Part shown: in pieces, positions 1-11,900 of the stretch | How the letters are laid out: each line of letters opens with the position of its first letter | Numbering within the stretch: the first letter of the stretch is position 1 | Source of the DNA: Staphylococcus equorum | GTDB taxonomy: Bacteria; Bacillota; Bacilli; Staphylococcales; Staphylococcaceae | Direction: 5' to 3' | Assembly (NCBI RefSeq): GCF_029024965.1 | Contig: NZ_CP118982.1 | Coordinates: 1,984,001-2,048,000 of the forward strand | Length of the DNA: 64,000 nt | Translations under genes and position numbers: made by a program | The notes under the pieces: model-generated | Database searches by the model: none | What the model saw: the letters and a program-made list of their open reading frames with translations, nothing else | What the model was told of the DNA's origin: nothing

Positions 1-679
1 CATATGACCACGCGACATGCCCTTGTACAATGTGTCCTGCTGAACTCATTATACTTGTGAAAAATATCATCATCATACTTGTACCAACTGCCACATGAGG
101 CGGGAACCTAAATACAATAAGCATTAATGGTGTCATTAATGCACCGCCACCAATGCCGAATAATCCAGTTAAAGTACCAATAAATAGTGTCGCAATAAAT
201 GCTACTAGCGGCGGTACACTATAATGATATTTCTTACCAGTACCATCGACATAACTACGCTCATATTTGGGTTTATCAAATATTTTAAATGGTTTAATCT
301 TATTTCTTATAATAAGTAAGATGGATACAATGATTAAGAATATACCAAAATATAAATTAAAGGATTCTAACGTTAAATAGCGACTTAGTAACGCTCCAAT
401 TAAAGAACCAGGCAATAAGCCAAATAAAAATATTGATCCGTTTTTCACATCTACTTGCTTTGTTTTTAAATAACCTAAAGTTGAAGTTAAACCCGTCACT
501 ATTAAAATAACGGAAGATGTTCCTATAGCGATTTGAGGCGTAATACCTTCTAACAGGTTATTCTCTACCCCAAGATATATCAAAGTAGGCACGATAATGA
601 TACCGCCACCGATACCCACAATAGAGCCTAAAATTGCTGATAACCCTCCAATTAAAATCAATAATATAATTGTTAACAT
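1..679 (-). CDS. Sulfite exporter TauE/SafE family permease (3' part beyond window)
   Basis: This is an integral membrane transporter of the TauE/SafE (DUF81) family, which moves sulfur-containing or organic anions; the substrate cannot be read from sequence. About 226 residues are present and the C-terminus runs off the left edge. The family's two repeated halves are visible, each with a glycine triplet: VGIGGGIIIVP near residue 21 and FGIGGGALMTP near residue 175, separated by a charged cytoplasmic loop. The start is the ATG at 679, preceded by GGAGAG. It lies 10 bases downstream of the DUF72 gene, so the two are probably cotranscribed. Confidence 0.9.
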   Translation of the reverse strand, partial: MLTIILLILIGGLSAILGSIVGIGGGIIIVPTLIYLGVENNLLEGITPQIAIGTSSVILIVTGLTSTLGYLKTKQVDVKNGSIFLFGLLPGSLIGALLSRYLTLESFNLYFGIFLIIVSILLIIRNKIKPFKIFDKPKYERSYVDGTGKKYHYSVPPLVAFIATLFIGTLTGLFGIGGGALMTPLMLIVFRFPPHVAVGTSMMMIFFTSIMSSAGHIVQGHVAWSY

Positions 680-689
680 GTAATCTCTC

Positions 690-1538
690 CTAGAATAATT
701 TTAATTGTTGCGGTGCTAACCCTTGATAATCAATGCCTAATATTTTTTGGTAAGTTTTTGCATTTTGAGCAGCATGGCCACCAGAATTATTATTAAAAAC
801 AACGTAAATGTTTTTAGCTTTGTGTTCTAATACTTTCACTTTACTTACTAAATCTTTTAATTCTTGTTCATTATAATCGTATAAATACCTTACATCTCTC
901 CATGCTTCATCCGTCATATCTTTTTTAGTCCAGCCGTGAACATTTCTCCCATGATACCTAACAAATGCAGTTTCATGCGTAATGCGATTAACTAACGGAA
1001 TCGAACCTTGACCTGCTTGTGGTTCATCACACACGGAATGTATTATTTGTTGCTGCGTTAAAAACGCTAATGTTTCTTCTTTATAAGCATCATTAAACCA
1101 TGATCGATTACGAAATTCTACACACATAGGAAATGCTTTTAATTGCTCACGAATATAGCGTATATATGTAATATTCTGAACTGTACAATCAAACCATGGT
1201 GGAAATTGTACTAATACCATAGCCAGTTTATTTTCGTCTTTTAATGGCTCTAGCATCGCTTTAAATTGATCAAATAGGATTTGCCTAGTTTCTGCATAAT
1301 CATGATAATCAGCATGCAAAGTTAATGCTTGATGTATCTTTACGACAAATTCAAAGCGTTTAGGTGTTTCTCTTATCCATTTTCTTATATTTCTTTCAGG
1401 TTGAATTGCATAATAAGTAGCATCTAATTCTACTATCGGGAAATGACTTGCATATGTCACTAGTTTATCTGCTTTTCGTTGCAAGTCTTCGTATAATGAA
1501 ACATGATCGCCCCAACCCGTTAATCCAATATTTATCAT
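690..1538 (-). CDS. DUF72 (YecE/YunF-like) family protein
   Basis: This 282-residue protein matches the DUF72 family, predicted TIM-barrel proteins of unknown activity. Family hallmarks are the N-terminal IGLTGWGDH, a central VLVQFPP, CVEFRNRSWF, YVRYHGRN and the near-C-terminal YVVFNNNSGGHAAQNA. Length is normal. I place the start at the ATG at 1538, which has GGTGAT just upstream, and not at the upstream in-frame ATG that adds 15 unconserved residues. A UV or stress role is sometimes suggested for relatives, but nothing here shows it. It is probably cotranscribed with the TauE/SafE gene. Confidence 0.85.
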   Translation of the reverse strand: MINIGLTGWGDHVSLYEDLQRKADKLVTYASHFPIVELDATYYAIQPERNIRKWIRETPKRFEFVVKIHQALTLHADYHDYAETRQILFDQFKAMLEPLKDENKLAMVLVQFPPWFDCTVQNITYIRYIREQLKAFPMCVEFRNRSWFNDAYKEETLAFLTQQQIIHSVCDEPQAGQGSIPLVNRITHETAFVRYHGRNVHGWTKKDMTDEAWRDVRYLYDYNEQELKDLVSKVKVLEHKAKNIYVVFNNNSGGHAAQNAKTYQKILGIDYQGLAPQQLKLF

Positions 1539-1680
1539 AGTATCACCAATGTAATGATACCATATATGTTTTATTGGATTCACTTGATTAAATTTAATTT
1601 ACTATAACTTTAAAAAACAAGAGATTTCTATAATATACAGAGTACACTTAGCCTAATTTACTCATCTCTATATTATAGAA

Positions 1681-1719
1681 AAACGATTGCTCATAATATA
1701 AGGATACGAGCAATCGTTT
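1681..1719 (-). terminator. Rho-independent terminator after nitronate monooxygenase gene
   Basis: A perfect 12-bp stem (AAACGATTGCTC and its complement) closes a 15-base loop and is followed on the minus strand by a T-run. A further inverted repeat (TTTCTATAATATA, 1626-1638, pairing around 1670-1682) lies next to it. Confidence 0.8.
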
Positions 1720-1752
1720 AGCGTAAGACATCTATGTTATTGATATAACAAT

Positions 1753-2820
1753 TTAACTATTCAATAGTGCTTTTGATTCATTAATTATACGTTGAATTAA
1801 CAACGTAGCGGACACATTTTGAGCAAGACGTGGACTTTGACCGCTCCATAAATGTGTCCACTGTGCATCCCCTTTTTGAGCTGCTTCTTTACGAATCGCA
1901 CTCGTTAACTGGTTTTGAATTGGATAGTCCGGTATGTCATCGTTATATTCATCCATTTTATGGATAAAATCATTGTCAATACCGCGAGCGGGCTTTCCAG
2001 TAAATACATTAGTGATTACAGTATCTGTTTCTTTACTTTGCTGTATCATATTTTTATATAGTAATGATGCACCACTTTCTTCAGTAGTTAAAAATGCAGT
2101 TCCCATTTGAATTGCTTCTGCACCTAAAACGATACTTGCCACTAGTCCACGACCGTCCATAATACCGCCAGACGCAATAATTGGTATATCAATTGCATCA
2201 GCAATTTGAGGGACGAGTGACATTGTTCCAATTAATGGCGTCTGGTTACTTCCAGTAACAGTAAATGAACCTCTATGACCGCCTGCTTCACTACCTTGTG
2301 CAATAATAGCATCTACCCCTGCACTTTCATTAGCGATTGCTTCATCTACAGAGGTTGCGGTACCCACAATGGTTATATCTCTTTCTTTTAATTTTGCAAT
2401 GGTTATTTGATCAGGAATACCGAAAGTAAAAGTAACCACCGGTACGCCCTTTTCAATAACAACATCAATTGCATGATTAAATTGATGTGTTTCATCCATA
2501 TTCAATACTGGCTCTTCAATGTTAAACGCACGCCGATATGGTTTTAGCCAAGCATTCATATGTTCTACTTTATCTGGAATATATAATTTCTGACTAGGTA
2601 CAAACAAATTAACGGCATAAGGTAAATCAGTCAGTTGTTGTACATAGGTAATTTCTTTTTCAAGTCGCTCAGGTGTGAAATAACCTGCACCGATACTTCC
2701 CAATCCTCCACTATTACTCACAGTTGCTACTAATTCAGGCGTTGTGTTACCTGCCATGCCTGCTTGCACAATCGGAAATCTAATACCTAAAACCTCAGTA
2801 ATTCTTGATGATAATTTCAT
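1753..2820 (-). CDS. Nitronate monooxygenase (2-nitropropane dioxygenase family)
   Basis: This 355-residue FMN enzyme oxidises alkyl nitronates such as propionate-3-nitronate to carbonyl compounds and nitrite, a detoxification role in the cytoplasm. The TIM-barrel motifs are present: [16 protein letters not shown] at the N-terminus, GSEAGGHRG and [12 protein letters not shown] for FMN phosphate binding, and [13 protein letters not shown] choose the ATG at 2820, which has AAAGGGG eight bases upstream, instead of an upstream ATG adding three residues. It ends in its own terminator and lies between the DUF21-CBS and DUF72 genes, as in S. aureus. Confidence 0.92.
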   Translation of the reverse strand: MKLSSRITEVLGIRFPIVQAGMAGNTTPELVATVSNSGGLGSIGAGYFTPERLEKEITYVQQLTDLPYAVNLFVPSQKLYIPDKVEHMNAWLKPYRRAFNIEEPVLNMDETHQFNHAIDVVIEKGVPVVTFTFGIPDQITIAKLKERDITIVGTATSVDEAIANESAGVDAIIAQGSEAGGHRGSFTVTGSNQTPLIGTMSLVPQIADAIDIPIIASGGIMDGRGLVASIVLGAEAIQMGTAFLTTEESGASLLYKNMIQQSKETDTVITNVFTGKPARGIDNDFIHKMDEYNDDIPDYPIQNQLTSAIRKEAAQKGDAQWTHLWSGQSPRLAQNVSATLLIQRIINESKALLNS

Positions 2821-2886
2821 ATAGCACACCCCTTTTTCAACACTTATATTTAACTACAAAATGAGTATAAAAGTGTTATTAAAACG

Positions 2887-3906
2887 TTATTTCTTGTTGT
2901 ATGCTTTCATTTGTTCTTCGATTTTTTCATTTTCTTCTTCATCCATTTCATCTTCTATCTCCATACCTAACATCTCTTCAATTAGATCTTCATAAGATAC
3001 AATACCTTCTGTACCGCCGTATTCGTCTAATACAATCGCCAAATGTTTACGTGATACAGTCATTTTTCTTAGCACCCACTCAGCCTTATTATGCTCATTT
3101 ACAAATAAAGCTTCAGAAGTATATTGTGTCATATTGTTATCGGTCTCACGACTCCAAGCTAATAAATATTTTGAATGGAAAACACCAATAACATTATCTA
3201 TATCTTCATCATACACTGGATAGCGGGTATAGGGATTTGAAACAACTGTATCATATGCCTCTTTGTAAGACACATCTGATGAAAACGCTGTAACATTTAT
3301 TCTAGGTGTCGTATCAATATCTTTAATTTTTAATTTTTCAAAATCCATAACCCCTTGTATACGGTTGCGTTCCATTTCATTAAATGCACCTTCACTACCT
3401 GCAATCGAAACCATCTGTCTGATTTCCTCTTTTGAAAATCGTTGCTGGTCTTCATTGCCTTTAGAAAGAAACTTATTTATCGCATCAGTCATACTATTTA
3501 AGATTAACGTTATTGGTTTAAATATAATAATAAAGAATGAAATCGGTGTATAAACTAAACGTGAAATTCTATCAGGGTATGTAGCAGCAATCGATTTGGG
3601 AATGACTTCAGATATTACAATAATCGTTACTGTTGTCACAGCTGTTGCAATACTAACACTAATTCCTAAATCAACAGCTAAAATTGTTATTAATGTAGGT
3701 AAAACAATATTTGCTATATTATTACCAATAAGAATAGTGGTAATAAATTCACTTGGTTTAACTAATAATTGCGATAATTTTTTAGACTTTTTATCGCCTT
3801 TTTGAGCTTGTGTTTGCATCTTCATCCTATTGGCTGCCGTCAATGCGGTTTCACTGCCTGAAAAGAAAGATGAAGCAAACAAAAGTATGATTATAGCTAT
3901 AATCAT
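2887..3906 (-). CDS. Short DUF21-CBS (CNNM/HlyC-CorC-like) membrane protein
   Basis: This 339-residue protein has an N-terminal DUF21 membrane domain (about residues 1-170, three to four membrane segments, with SGSETALTAANR near residue 17) followed by a pair of CBS domains (about 185-310). Related proteins are implicated in Mg2+ export or resistance. It ends in an acidic tail and lacks the C-terminal CorC/HlyC domain that brings longer relatives to about 440 residues. The start ATG has AAAGGAG upstream. A second short paralogue lies at 12090-13118 on the other strand, so the two flank the suf-popT block. Confidence 0.85.
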   Translation of the reverse strand: MIIAIIILLFASSFFSGSETALTAANRMKMQTQAQKGDKKSKKLSQLLVKPSEFITTILIGNNIANIVLPTLITILAVDLGISVSIATAVTTVTIIVISEVIPKSIAATYPDRISRLVYTPISFFIIIFKPITLILNSMTDAINKFLSKGNEDQQRFSKEEIRQMVSIAGSEGAFNEMERNRIQGVMDFEKLKIKDIDTTPRINVTAFSSDVSYKEAYDTVVSNPYTRYPVYDEDIDNVIGVFHSKYLLAWSRETDNNMTQYTSEALFVNEHNKAEWVLRKMTVSRKHLAIVLDEYGGTEGIVSYEDLIEEMLGMEIEDEMDEEENEKIEEQMKAYNKK

Positions 3907-4181
3907 ATATGCATTACTCCTTTAGTATAATTTATAATAAAAAAATTTATAAGTTATAATTTGATTCCCTTCTTTCAAAACTTATAAACATTACAAAAGG
4001 ATTAGGATTTTGAATCATCTAATTGTGATGAATTAACTAAATTAAATTTTAAATAAGTTAATTAGTAAATATCATCCTTTAGTACTATTTCCTATCATAT
4101 ATATATTATGAATTTTATAGCTATGCTAGAATTAAGATAAGCGTGACACTTAAGTACGCTAAATTCGGGAAACTCTTCACA

Positions 4182-4207
4182 AACTCACTTATATTAGTGA
4201 GTTTTTT
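4182..4207 (+). terminator. Terminator-like hairpin upstream of small membrane protein
   Basis: An 8-bp stem AACTCACT/AGTGAGTT with a 6-base loop is followed by TTTTTT. About 30 bases earlier there is another short dyad, AGCGT...ACGCT (4139-4160). Because this terminator stands just ahead of the ribosome binding site of the next gene, it could close a roughly 70-nt leader or small RNA starting near 4137. The promoter is weak by eye. The rest of 3907-4236 is AT-rich and shows no gene. Confidence 0.55.
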
Positions 4208-4236
4208 AAGCTAACTTTACAAGGAATGTTTTATTT

Positions 4237-4455
4237 ATGGGAAATTTAATGATGTATACGGCTTTTGCCTTTTTCTGTATATTATTCTTAATAATAATTT
4301 TCAGCCTCCTTTTTGATATTAGCAAACTAGGAAAATGGATTATTATTTGTACAGTAATGATACTGCTCTTATCAATTATCGTTTTGTACAGAACAGGTGC
4401 AGACCTGCGAAGAGAAAATATCAGTACGCTCCAATACGGTACTAGCTATACATAA
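4237..4455 (+). CDS. Small two-pass membrane protein of unknown function
   Basis: I do not recognise this 72-residue protein. It has two predicted membrane helices (about residues 5-26 and 33-51), a short basic loop GKW between them and a hydrophilic C-terminal tail with DLRREN. The ATG has AAGGAATG eight bases upstream. It stands alone between a hairpin upstream and a strong terminator directly after the stop, so it is a monocistronic unit. Small membrane proteins of this kind are numerous in this window. Confidence 0.65.
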   Translation: MGNLMMYTAFAFFCILFLIIIFSLLFDISKLGKWIIICTVMILLLSIIVLYRTGADLRRENISTLQYGTSYT

Positions 4456-4458
4456 ACA

Positions 4459-4497
4459 CAAGTGCCCAACCAATTCATATGGCTGGGCACTTGTTTT
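4459..4497 (+). terminator. Rho-independent terminator
   Basis: The stem CAAGTGCCCA pairs with TGGGCACTTG, extended by internal CC/GG pairing, and is followed by TTTTC. It directly follows the stop of the 72-residue gene. Confidence 0.85.
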
Positions 4498-4694
4498 CTT
4501 ATCCTTCTTGAAATTCGTCAAACCCTCACCCTATTAATGGTGAAAAGTTTGAAATATACCTTTGCTTTCTTCTATTTTCAAGAAAATATGTCACAAATAG
4601 TATGATTGGTGTATACCAATGCTATAAACTTCCCTTGTATTTTGAAATTATGATAGCGCATAAAGTTGTTTCTTTACTAAAAGGGGTGTTTTTT

Positions 4695-4949
4695 ATTAAG
4701 TATTATATGACTTTAGTTTCTGCTTTCGCTACATTAGTCGCCTATCTCATACCAATATTATCTTTTAACAAAGTATTTAATGGTAACTTATATTTTTATA
4801 GTGGATTTTTTATAATCATAATATTAATTATGATTAATATTATTTCAGCTATCAATGGTGACCGCATCGTAAATAGCTTACTGTGTTTATTAACACTGGT
4901 AGCACTACTTATTTTTACTTTTCCAATATGGAAGGTTTTAATTTTTTAA
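4695..4949 (+). CDS. Small multi-pass membrane protein, apparent ATT start
   Basis: Function is unknown. The protein has three hydrophobic helices and is a paralogue of the protein at 22966-23232: both share NKV followed by G-rich residues, a central GDR[IV][VA]N motif and a C-terminal P[IM]WK. Aligning the two puts the first residue at an ATT codon (4695), the position that is TTG-Lys-Tyr in the paralogue. AAAAGGGG ends eight bases before this ATT, which is correct spacing. The first ATG (4707) would be about 20 bases from that site and would lose four conserved residues. ATT initiation is inferred, not proven; the ATG at 4707 is the alternative. Confidence 0.6.
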   Translation: MKYYMTLVSAFATLVAYLIPILSFNKVFNGNLYFYSGFFIIIILIMINIISAINGDRIVNSLLCLLTLVALLIFTFPIWKVLIF

Positions 4950-4979
4950 AATTATGCATAAATACTAAAGTTATGTATA

Positions 4980-5060
4980 AAAAAGCACGAGATGATACGC
5001 AAACTTCGATAACATTTAAAGAATAAATGATATTGAATTCGTATCTCTCGTGCTTTTATT
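4980..5060. terminator. Bidirectional terminator between convergent genes
   Basis: Arms AAAAGCACGAGATGATACG and CGTAT-CTCTCGTGCTTTT pair around a loop of about 40 bases. A-runs and T-runs flank both sides, so it can end sufB on the minus strand and the small membrane gene on the plus strand. Confidence 0.7.
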
Positions 5061-5091
5061 TTGTAAGAAATTGTTGAATCAGCAGCTAAGA

Positions 5092-6489
5092 CTAGCCAAT
5101 TGATCCTTCCATTTCGAATTTGATTAAACGGTTCATTTCAACAGCGTATTCCATTGGAAGTTCTTTTGTAAATGGTTCAATGAAGCCCATTACAATCATT
5201 TCAGTCGCTTCTTCTTCTGAAATACCACGGCTCATTAAATAGAATAATTGTTCTTCTGAAACTTTAGATACTTTTGCTTCGTGTTCTAACGAAATATTGT
5301 CATTAAATACTTCATTATATGGAATAGTATCTGAAGTAGACTCGTTATCTAAAATTAAAGTATCACATTCGATGTTTGAACGTGCGCCTTTTGCTTTACG
5401 ACCAAAGTGCACGATACCACGATAAACAACTTTACCGCCATCTTTAGAAATAGATTTAGAAACAATTGTAGAAGATGTGTTTGGCGCTTTGTGAATCATT
5501 TTAGCCCCAGCATCTTGTACTTGTCCTTTACCAGCAAATGCGATAGATAACGTACTGCCTTTAGCTCCCTCGCCTAAAAGTACACAGTTTGGATATTTCA
5601 TAGTTAACTTAGAACCTAAGTTACCATCAACCCATTCCATATTACCATTCTCGTATACTAAAGTACGTTTTGTAACTAAGTTATATACGTTGTTCGCCCA
5701 GTTTTGAATCGTTGTATAACGTACATGCGCGTCTTTGTGTACAATGATTTCAACAACAGCTGAGTGTAACGAGCTTGTTGAGTAAACTGGTGCTGTACAA
5801 CCTTCTACATAGTTTACAGATGCGCCTTCATCAGCAATGATTAAAGTACGCTCAAATTGACCCATGTTTTCAGAATTAATACGGAAATAAGCTTGTAAAG
5901 GTGTATCTAATTTAACGTTTTTCGGAACGTAAATAAATGATCCACCTGACCACACAGCTGAGTTTAACGCTGAGAATTTATTATCTGCAGCAGGTACAAC
6001 TGTTGAGAAATACTGTCTGAATAAATCTTCGTTTTCTCTTAAAGCGCTGTCTGTATCTTTAAAGATGATACCTTGGTCTTCAAGTTCTTTCTCCATGTTG
6101 TGATAAACAACTTCTGATTCATATTGTGCTGAAACACCAGCAAGATATTTTTGCTCAGCTTCAGGAATACCTAATTTATCAAACGTACGTTTAATTTCTT
6201 CAGGCACTTCATCCCATGAGCGTTCAGTATTTTCTGATGGTTTAACATAATAAGTGATATCATCAAAGTTTAATTCTGATAAATCTCCACCCCATTGAGG
6301 CATAGGCATTTTGTAGAATTGTTTTAATGATTTTAATCTATAATTAAGCATCCATTCAGGTTCACTTTTCATATTCGAAATTTCGCGGACAATATTTTCT
6401 GTCAAACCGCGTTCTGATCTAAAAATGGAAACATCTTCGTCGTGGAAACCATATTGATAATTCCCAACATCAGGTGCTTTTTTAGCCAT
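5092..6489 (-). CDS. sufB: Fe-S cluster assembly scaffold SufB
   Basis: SufB is the scaffold subunit of the SufBCD complex, on which Fe-S clusters are built in the cytoplasm from sulfur delivered by SufS/SufU. The 465-residue length matches the family. Visible hallmarks include the N-terminal [21 protein letters not shown] in the beta-helical core, VEGCTAP with a conserved Cys, and the C-terminal [21 protein letters not shown] shared with SufD. The ATG has AAAGGAG upstream. It is the last gene of sufC-sufD-sufS-sufU-sufB and is separated from sufU by 177 bases without a gene or clear terminator. Confidence 0.97.
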   Translation of the reverse strand: MAKKAPDVGNYQYGFHDEDVSIFRSERGLTENIVREISNMKSEPEWMLNYRLKSLKQFYKMPMPQWGGDLSELNFDDITYYVKPSENTERSWDEVPEEIKRTFDKLGIPEAEQKYLAGVSAQYESEVVYHNMEKELEDQGIIFKDTDSALRENEDLFRQYFSTVVPAADNKFSALNSAVWSGGSFIYVPKNVKLDTPLQAYFRINSENMGQFERTLIIADEGASVNYVEGCTAPVYSTSSLHSAVVEIIVHKDAHVRYTTIQNWANNVYNLVTKRTLVYENGNMEWVDGNLGSKLTMKYPNCVLLGEGAKGSTLSIAFAGKGQVQDAGAKMIHKAPNTSSTIVSKSISKDGGKVVYRGIVHFGRKAKGARSNIECDTLILDNESTSDTIPYNEVFNDNISLEHEAKVSKVSEEQLFYLMSRGISEEEATEMIVMGFIEPFTKELPMEYAVEMNRLIKFEMEGSIG

Positions 6490-6666
6490 TTAAATCACTC
6501 CTTTTATATATTAAAAACGACTTACGTGCAAGTTCATTTATTGTATTATTCTCTTTTAACTGTCTGCTATAAGAATAATGATTTCATTTATATACGTTCA
6601 TGAAATTTCATGTTGTTCCTACTAGTTTGAATGGGATTTTACACAATGTCAATGGTTCGACTCGAA

Positions 6667-8362
<1,696 letters not shown>

Positions 8363-8501
8363 TTAATTAAAAATCTATAATCAGACCTTAGTAAAGTTAG
8401 GAAGGCTACTTTTAATTCAAATTTAAAAAGTACTTAACAAAAATTATTCGCATCCCTAACAATTGAATTACTACTGTCTTTAACGTAATTAATATCGTTA
8501 A

Positions 8502-9809
8502 TTATTTATTAATTTTAAGTTCAATTACTTCACGTAATTTGCGTTTTACATCTTCAATCGGTAATTCACGTACAACTGGATCTAAGAAGCCGTGAATAAC
8601 TAAACGTTCAGCTTCTCGACGTGAAATACCACGACTCATTAGATAATAAAGTTGTTCTGGGTCTACACGACCTACTGATGCTGCATGTCCTGCTTCTACG
8701 TCATCTTCGTCTATTAACAGAATAGGATTCGCATCCCCACGTGCCTTTTCAGAAAGCATGAGTACACGTGATTCTTGTTGCGCGTTTGATTTAGCGCCAC
8801 CATGTTTAATGTAGCCAATACCATTAAATATTGTTGAAGCACTTTCTAACATAACGCCGTGTTTTAAAATATATCCGTTTGTTTCTTTACCGTATTGTAC
8901 GATTTTAGACGTTAAATTGATTTTTTGACTACCCGTACCAATAACAACAGATTTTAATTCACTTTCTGAACGATCACCAATTAAATTAGTAGTATTATCA
9001 ATTATTTGGCTACCTTCATTCATTAGTCCTAATGCCCAGTTAATTGTTGCGTCTGCTTCTGTCATACCGCGACGAATAATGTGACCTGTAAAGCCTTTGT
9101 CTAAATAATCTACTGAACCATAAGTGATTTTCGAATTTGCAGCAGCACTTACTTCTGAAACGATGTTAAGTTGGTTACCTTCACCACTTGCATTTGACAA
9201 ATAGTTTTCAACATACGTTACTTCTGCACTTTCTTCAGTAGCAATAATAACGTGATTATAGAAACTTGCATTAGCATCGTCATGTAAAACAACGTATTGA
9301 ATTGGATGTTCAACCACTACGTTTTTAGGTACATATACAAACATACCACCATTAACAAGCGCTGTGTGTAATGCTGTTAATCTATGTTCATCAACAGTTA
9401 CTGTGTCATTCATAAAATATTTTTTTACTAAATCAGGATGATTCTTCAACGCATCTGATAATCCTTCAATGATTACGCCATCGTTTTTTGCAGAATCAGA
9501 AACCTTTGTATAAGCAAGTGTATTATTATGTTGTATTACTAAGTTCTCTGTGTTTTCTACATCAATAATTTCTTTTACTTCTGCAGGTAGATTTTCAATT
9601 GATTCATAAACATTACCTACTGTTTCATGTTGTTTAAATGAATCGAAATCCCATTTGTTAATTTTTGTTTTATCTGGTTTTGGCATTTCTAAAGTTTCAG
9701 TTAATTTCAACGCTTCTCTACGTAATTCAGTTAACCAAGAAGGTTCATTATGGGCTTGTGAATATTCAACAAGTTGAGCTTCAGAAATGTTCAAAGTTTC
9801 AGTCGTCAT
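8502..9809 (-). CDS. sufD: Fe-S cluster assembly protein SufD
   Basis: SufD pairs with SufB and SufC in the scaffold complex and is needed for iron entry and cluster formation. The protein is 435 residues from the ATG at 9809, which has a strong GGGAGG site; an upstream GTG-like extension adds six residues with no support. It shares with SufB the core GGMFVYVPKNV (about residue 150) and the C-terminal SRGISRREAERLVIHGFLDPV. The gap to sufS is 148 bases without a visible gene. It is the second gene of the operon after sufC. Confidence 0.96.
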   Translation of the reverse strand: MTTETLNISEAQLVEYSQAHNEPSWLTELRREALKLTETLEMPKPDKTKINKWDFDSFKQHETVGNVYESIENLPAEVKEIIDVENTENLVIQHNNTLAYTKVSDSAKNDGVIIEGLSDALKNHPDLVKKYFMNDTVTVDEHRLTALHTALVNGGMFVYVPKNVVVEHPIQYVVLHDDANASFYNHVIIATEESAEVTYVENYLSNASGEGNQLNIVSEVSAAANSKITYGSVDYLDKGFTGHIIRRGMTEADATINWALGLMNEGSQIIDNTTNLIGDRSESELKSVVIGTGSQKINLTSKIVQYGKETNGYILKHGVMLESASTIFNGIGYIKHGGAKSNAQQESRVLMLSEKARGDANPILLIDEDDVEAGHAASVGRVDPEQLYYLMSRGISRREAERLVIHGFLDPVVRELPIEDVKRKLREVIELKINK

Positions 9810-9914
9810 ACTATTTTTTCCTCCCATTTGATGATTGTATGATTTAATTCATTGGTATAAATCAAAACCTTAAATCTTCATCTAAATTAATGTTTTCATA
9901 TGATTTGAGACTTA

Positions 9915-10673
9915 TTATTGAGCGTTGAACTCTTCTTTAACCCAATCATAGCCTTCTTCTTCTAAACGTTTTGCTAATTCAGGTCCGCCTGAAGTAACCA
10001 CTTTGCCCGCATACATAACATGTACATGGTCTGGAGTAATGTAGTTTAATAGACGTTGATAGTGAGTGATAATTAATGCACCGAATTCTTCGCCACGCAT
10101 TAAGTTGATACCTTTAGATACTACTTTTAGAGCATCGATATCTAAACCAGAGTCAATTTCATCTAAAATTGCGAATTTTGGTTCTAACATCATTAATTGA
10201 AGAATTTCATTACGTTTTTTCTCGCCGCCAGAGAATCCTTCGTTTAAATAACGTTGCGCCATATCTTGATCGATATCTAAACGATCCATTTCTTTATCTA
10301 ATTTTTTGATAAATTGCATCAAGTTAATTTCATTACCTTCTCCACGTTTAACATTAATTGCTGAACGTAGAAAATCTGCAGTTGTAACACCAGTGATTTC
10401 TGACGGATATTGCATAGCTAAGAAAAGTCCAGCTTTTGCACGTTCGTCAACTTCAAGTTCTAATATGTTAACACCGTCTAATAAAACTTCACCTTTCGTT
10501 ACTTCGTAGTTAGGGTGTCCCATGATTGCTGATGATAATGTTGATTTACCAGTACCATTTGGTCCCATTACAACGTGTATTTCGTCTGTGTTAATTGTTA
10601 AGTTAACACCCTTAAGAATTTCTTTATCTTCAATAGACACATGTAGGTCTTTAATTTCTAATGTTGATGGCAT
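9915..10673 (-). CDS. sufC: Fe-S assembly ATPase SufC
   Basis: SufC is the ABC-type ATPase that drives conformational change in SufBCD. The 252-residue protein carries Walker [10 protein letters not shown] (37-45), the ABC signature SGGEKKR (148-154), Walker [13 protein letters not shown] (168-179) and the H-loop ITHYQR. The ATG has GGAGGG upstream. It is the first gene of the operon; a candidate sigma-A promoter lies about 45-70 bases upstream. The operon is divergent from popT. Confidence 0.97.
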   Translation of the reverse strand: MPSTLEIKDLHVSIEDKEILKGVNLTINTDEIHVVMGPNGTGKSTLSSAIMGHPNYEVTKGEVLLDGVNILELEVDERAKAGLFLAMQYPSEITGVTTADFLRSAINVKRGEGNEINLMQFIKKLDKEMDRLDIDQDMAQRYLNEGFSGGEKKRNEILQLMMLEPKFAILDEIDSGLDIDALKVVSKGINLMRGEEFGALIITHYQRLLNYITPDHVHVMYAGKVVTSGGPELAKRLEEEGYDWVKEEFNAQ

Positions 10674-10715
10674 ACATATTCCCTCCGTATTATATGATAT
10701 GTTTTTCTTATCTAG

Positions 10716-10742
10716 TTTATAATAATTTTAATCTACAGTCAA
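10716..10742 (-). promoter_or_regulatory. Candidate promoter of suf operon
   Basis: On the minus strand TTGACT (10742-10737) and TATAAA (10721-10716) are separated by 15 bases, slightly short of the ideal 17. It sits about 43 bases before the sufC start codon. Confidence 0.45.
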
Positions 10743-10791
10743 AAGACTGAGCCTTTCTTACATCTTCTAATTATAACGTAGTTATATTCGA

Positions 10792-10807
10792 ATATAAACC
10801 TTTTCAG
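10792..10807. promoter_or_regulatory. 16-bp palindrome between suf operon and popT
   Basis: TTATATTCGAATATAA is a perfect dyad without a spacer. It lies about 50 bases upstream of the candidate suf promoter and 230 bases before popT. It could be an operator for either side; no regulator can be named from sequence. Confidence 0.35.
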
Positions 10808-11037
10808 GAGCTAAATTAAAATCGTTATTAAAACACAATCATTTTCGATAGGGATTCTTTAATTTTTGTAACTGATAATAATATCATCTTTGTTCTCAAT
10901 ACCTATATTCTTTTAAATTAGAGTCTCAGTTCATTTATATGTGATAAACAATAATCTTTTCTATTTTGCTTTTAATATTATCATGCTTACTTTTATGCTA
11001 TTATCATTTATATATTTTTAATCAAAAGGAGACTGTC

Positions 11038-11883
11038 ATGTCAAAAATAAAATGGTCAAATATTTGGAAAGGATTTGCTATGGGAACAACTGATTTAGTT
11101 CCGGGAGTGAGTGGAGGTACAATCGCACTCTTACTCGGTATTTATGATGAATTCATTCGTTCTGTTAGTGGTCTTTTTTCAAAACGTTTTTGGGAAAGTT
11201 TAAAATTTTTAATACCAATCGGATTAGGAATGGTAATTGCTATTGGGTTATTAAGTAAAGTTATTAATTACTTACTTAATGAACACACAGTACCCACGAT
11301 GTTCTTTTTTGTTGGGTTAATCGCAGGAATCGTTCCATATTTATTAAAAACTTCTCGATTTAAACAAACATTTAATGTTAAACATTACTCTCTTGTAGCA
11401 TTGGGTATCATTATAATTGTTGTTATTACTTTATTAAATAACGGCGACAAGCATGCAGGTGAAACACTAGAAATTTCAACTGGTCTTTTCATAAAATATT
11501 TTATTGCTGGTGCGTGTGCTTCTAGTGCTATGTTACTTCCAGGTATATCAGGATCATTTATGTTATTAGTGTTTGGAGTATACGGTACAGTAATGTATGC
11601 TCTCTCAGAATTTATTTCGCTAAACTTTAATGCCATTCCTGTATTGATTTCTGTTGGTTTAGGCGTTATTGCCGGTTTCTTATTTGCTAGTAAAATCATT
11701 CAACATTTATTGACTTACCATACTTACTTAACCTATGCATTAATTATTGGTTTTGTAGTAGGTTCGCTTTACGCAGTATTTCCTGGCCTCCCGGATTCTA
11801 TTTTAATATGGATAATTTCAATCATAACGATAATTTGTGGCTTTATTATTAGTTATAAATTAGGAAGCACTACAAAAGATTAA
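11038..11883 (+). CDS. popT: DUF368 undecaprenyl-phosphate translocase PopT
   Basis: DUF368 proteins return undecaprenyl phosphate, the lipid carrier for peptidoglycan and teichoic acid precursors, across the cytoplasmic membrane; the S. aureus member next to suf is known as PopT. This 281-residue protein has about eight membrane helices and both conserved re-entrant motifs: MGTTDLVPGVSGGT (about 13-26) and LLPGISGSFMLLVFGVYG (about 168-185). I choose the ATG at 11038 with AAAAGGAG upstream, dropping a 24-residue in-frame extension. The position next to the suf operon matches S. aureus. A strong terminator follows. Confidence 0.92.
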   Translation: MSKIKWSNIWKGFAMGTTDLVPGVSGGTIALLLGIYDEFIRSVSGLFSKRFWESLKFLIPIGLGMVIAIGLLSKVINYLLNEHTVPTMFFFVGLIAGIVPYLLKTSRFKQTFNVKHYSLVALGIIIIVVITLLNNGDKHAGETLEISTGLFIKYFIAGACASSAMLLPGISGSFMLLVFGVYGTVMYALSEFISLNFNAIPVLISVGLGVIAGFLFASKIIQHLLTYHTYLTYALIIGFVVGSLYAVFPGLPDSILIWIISIITIICGFIISYKLGSTTKD

Positions 11884-11900
11884 AATCAATATATGTTTGA

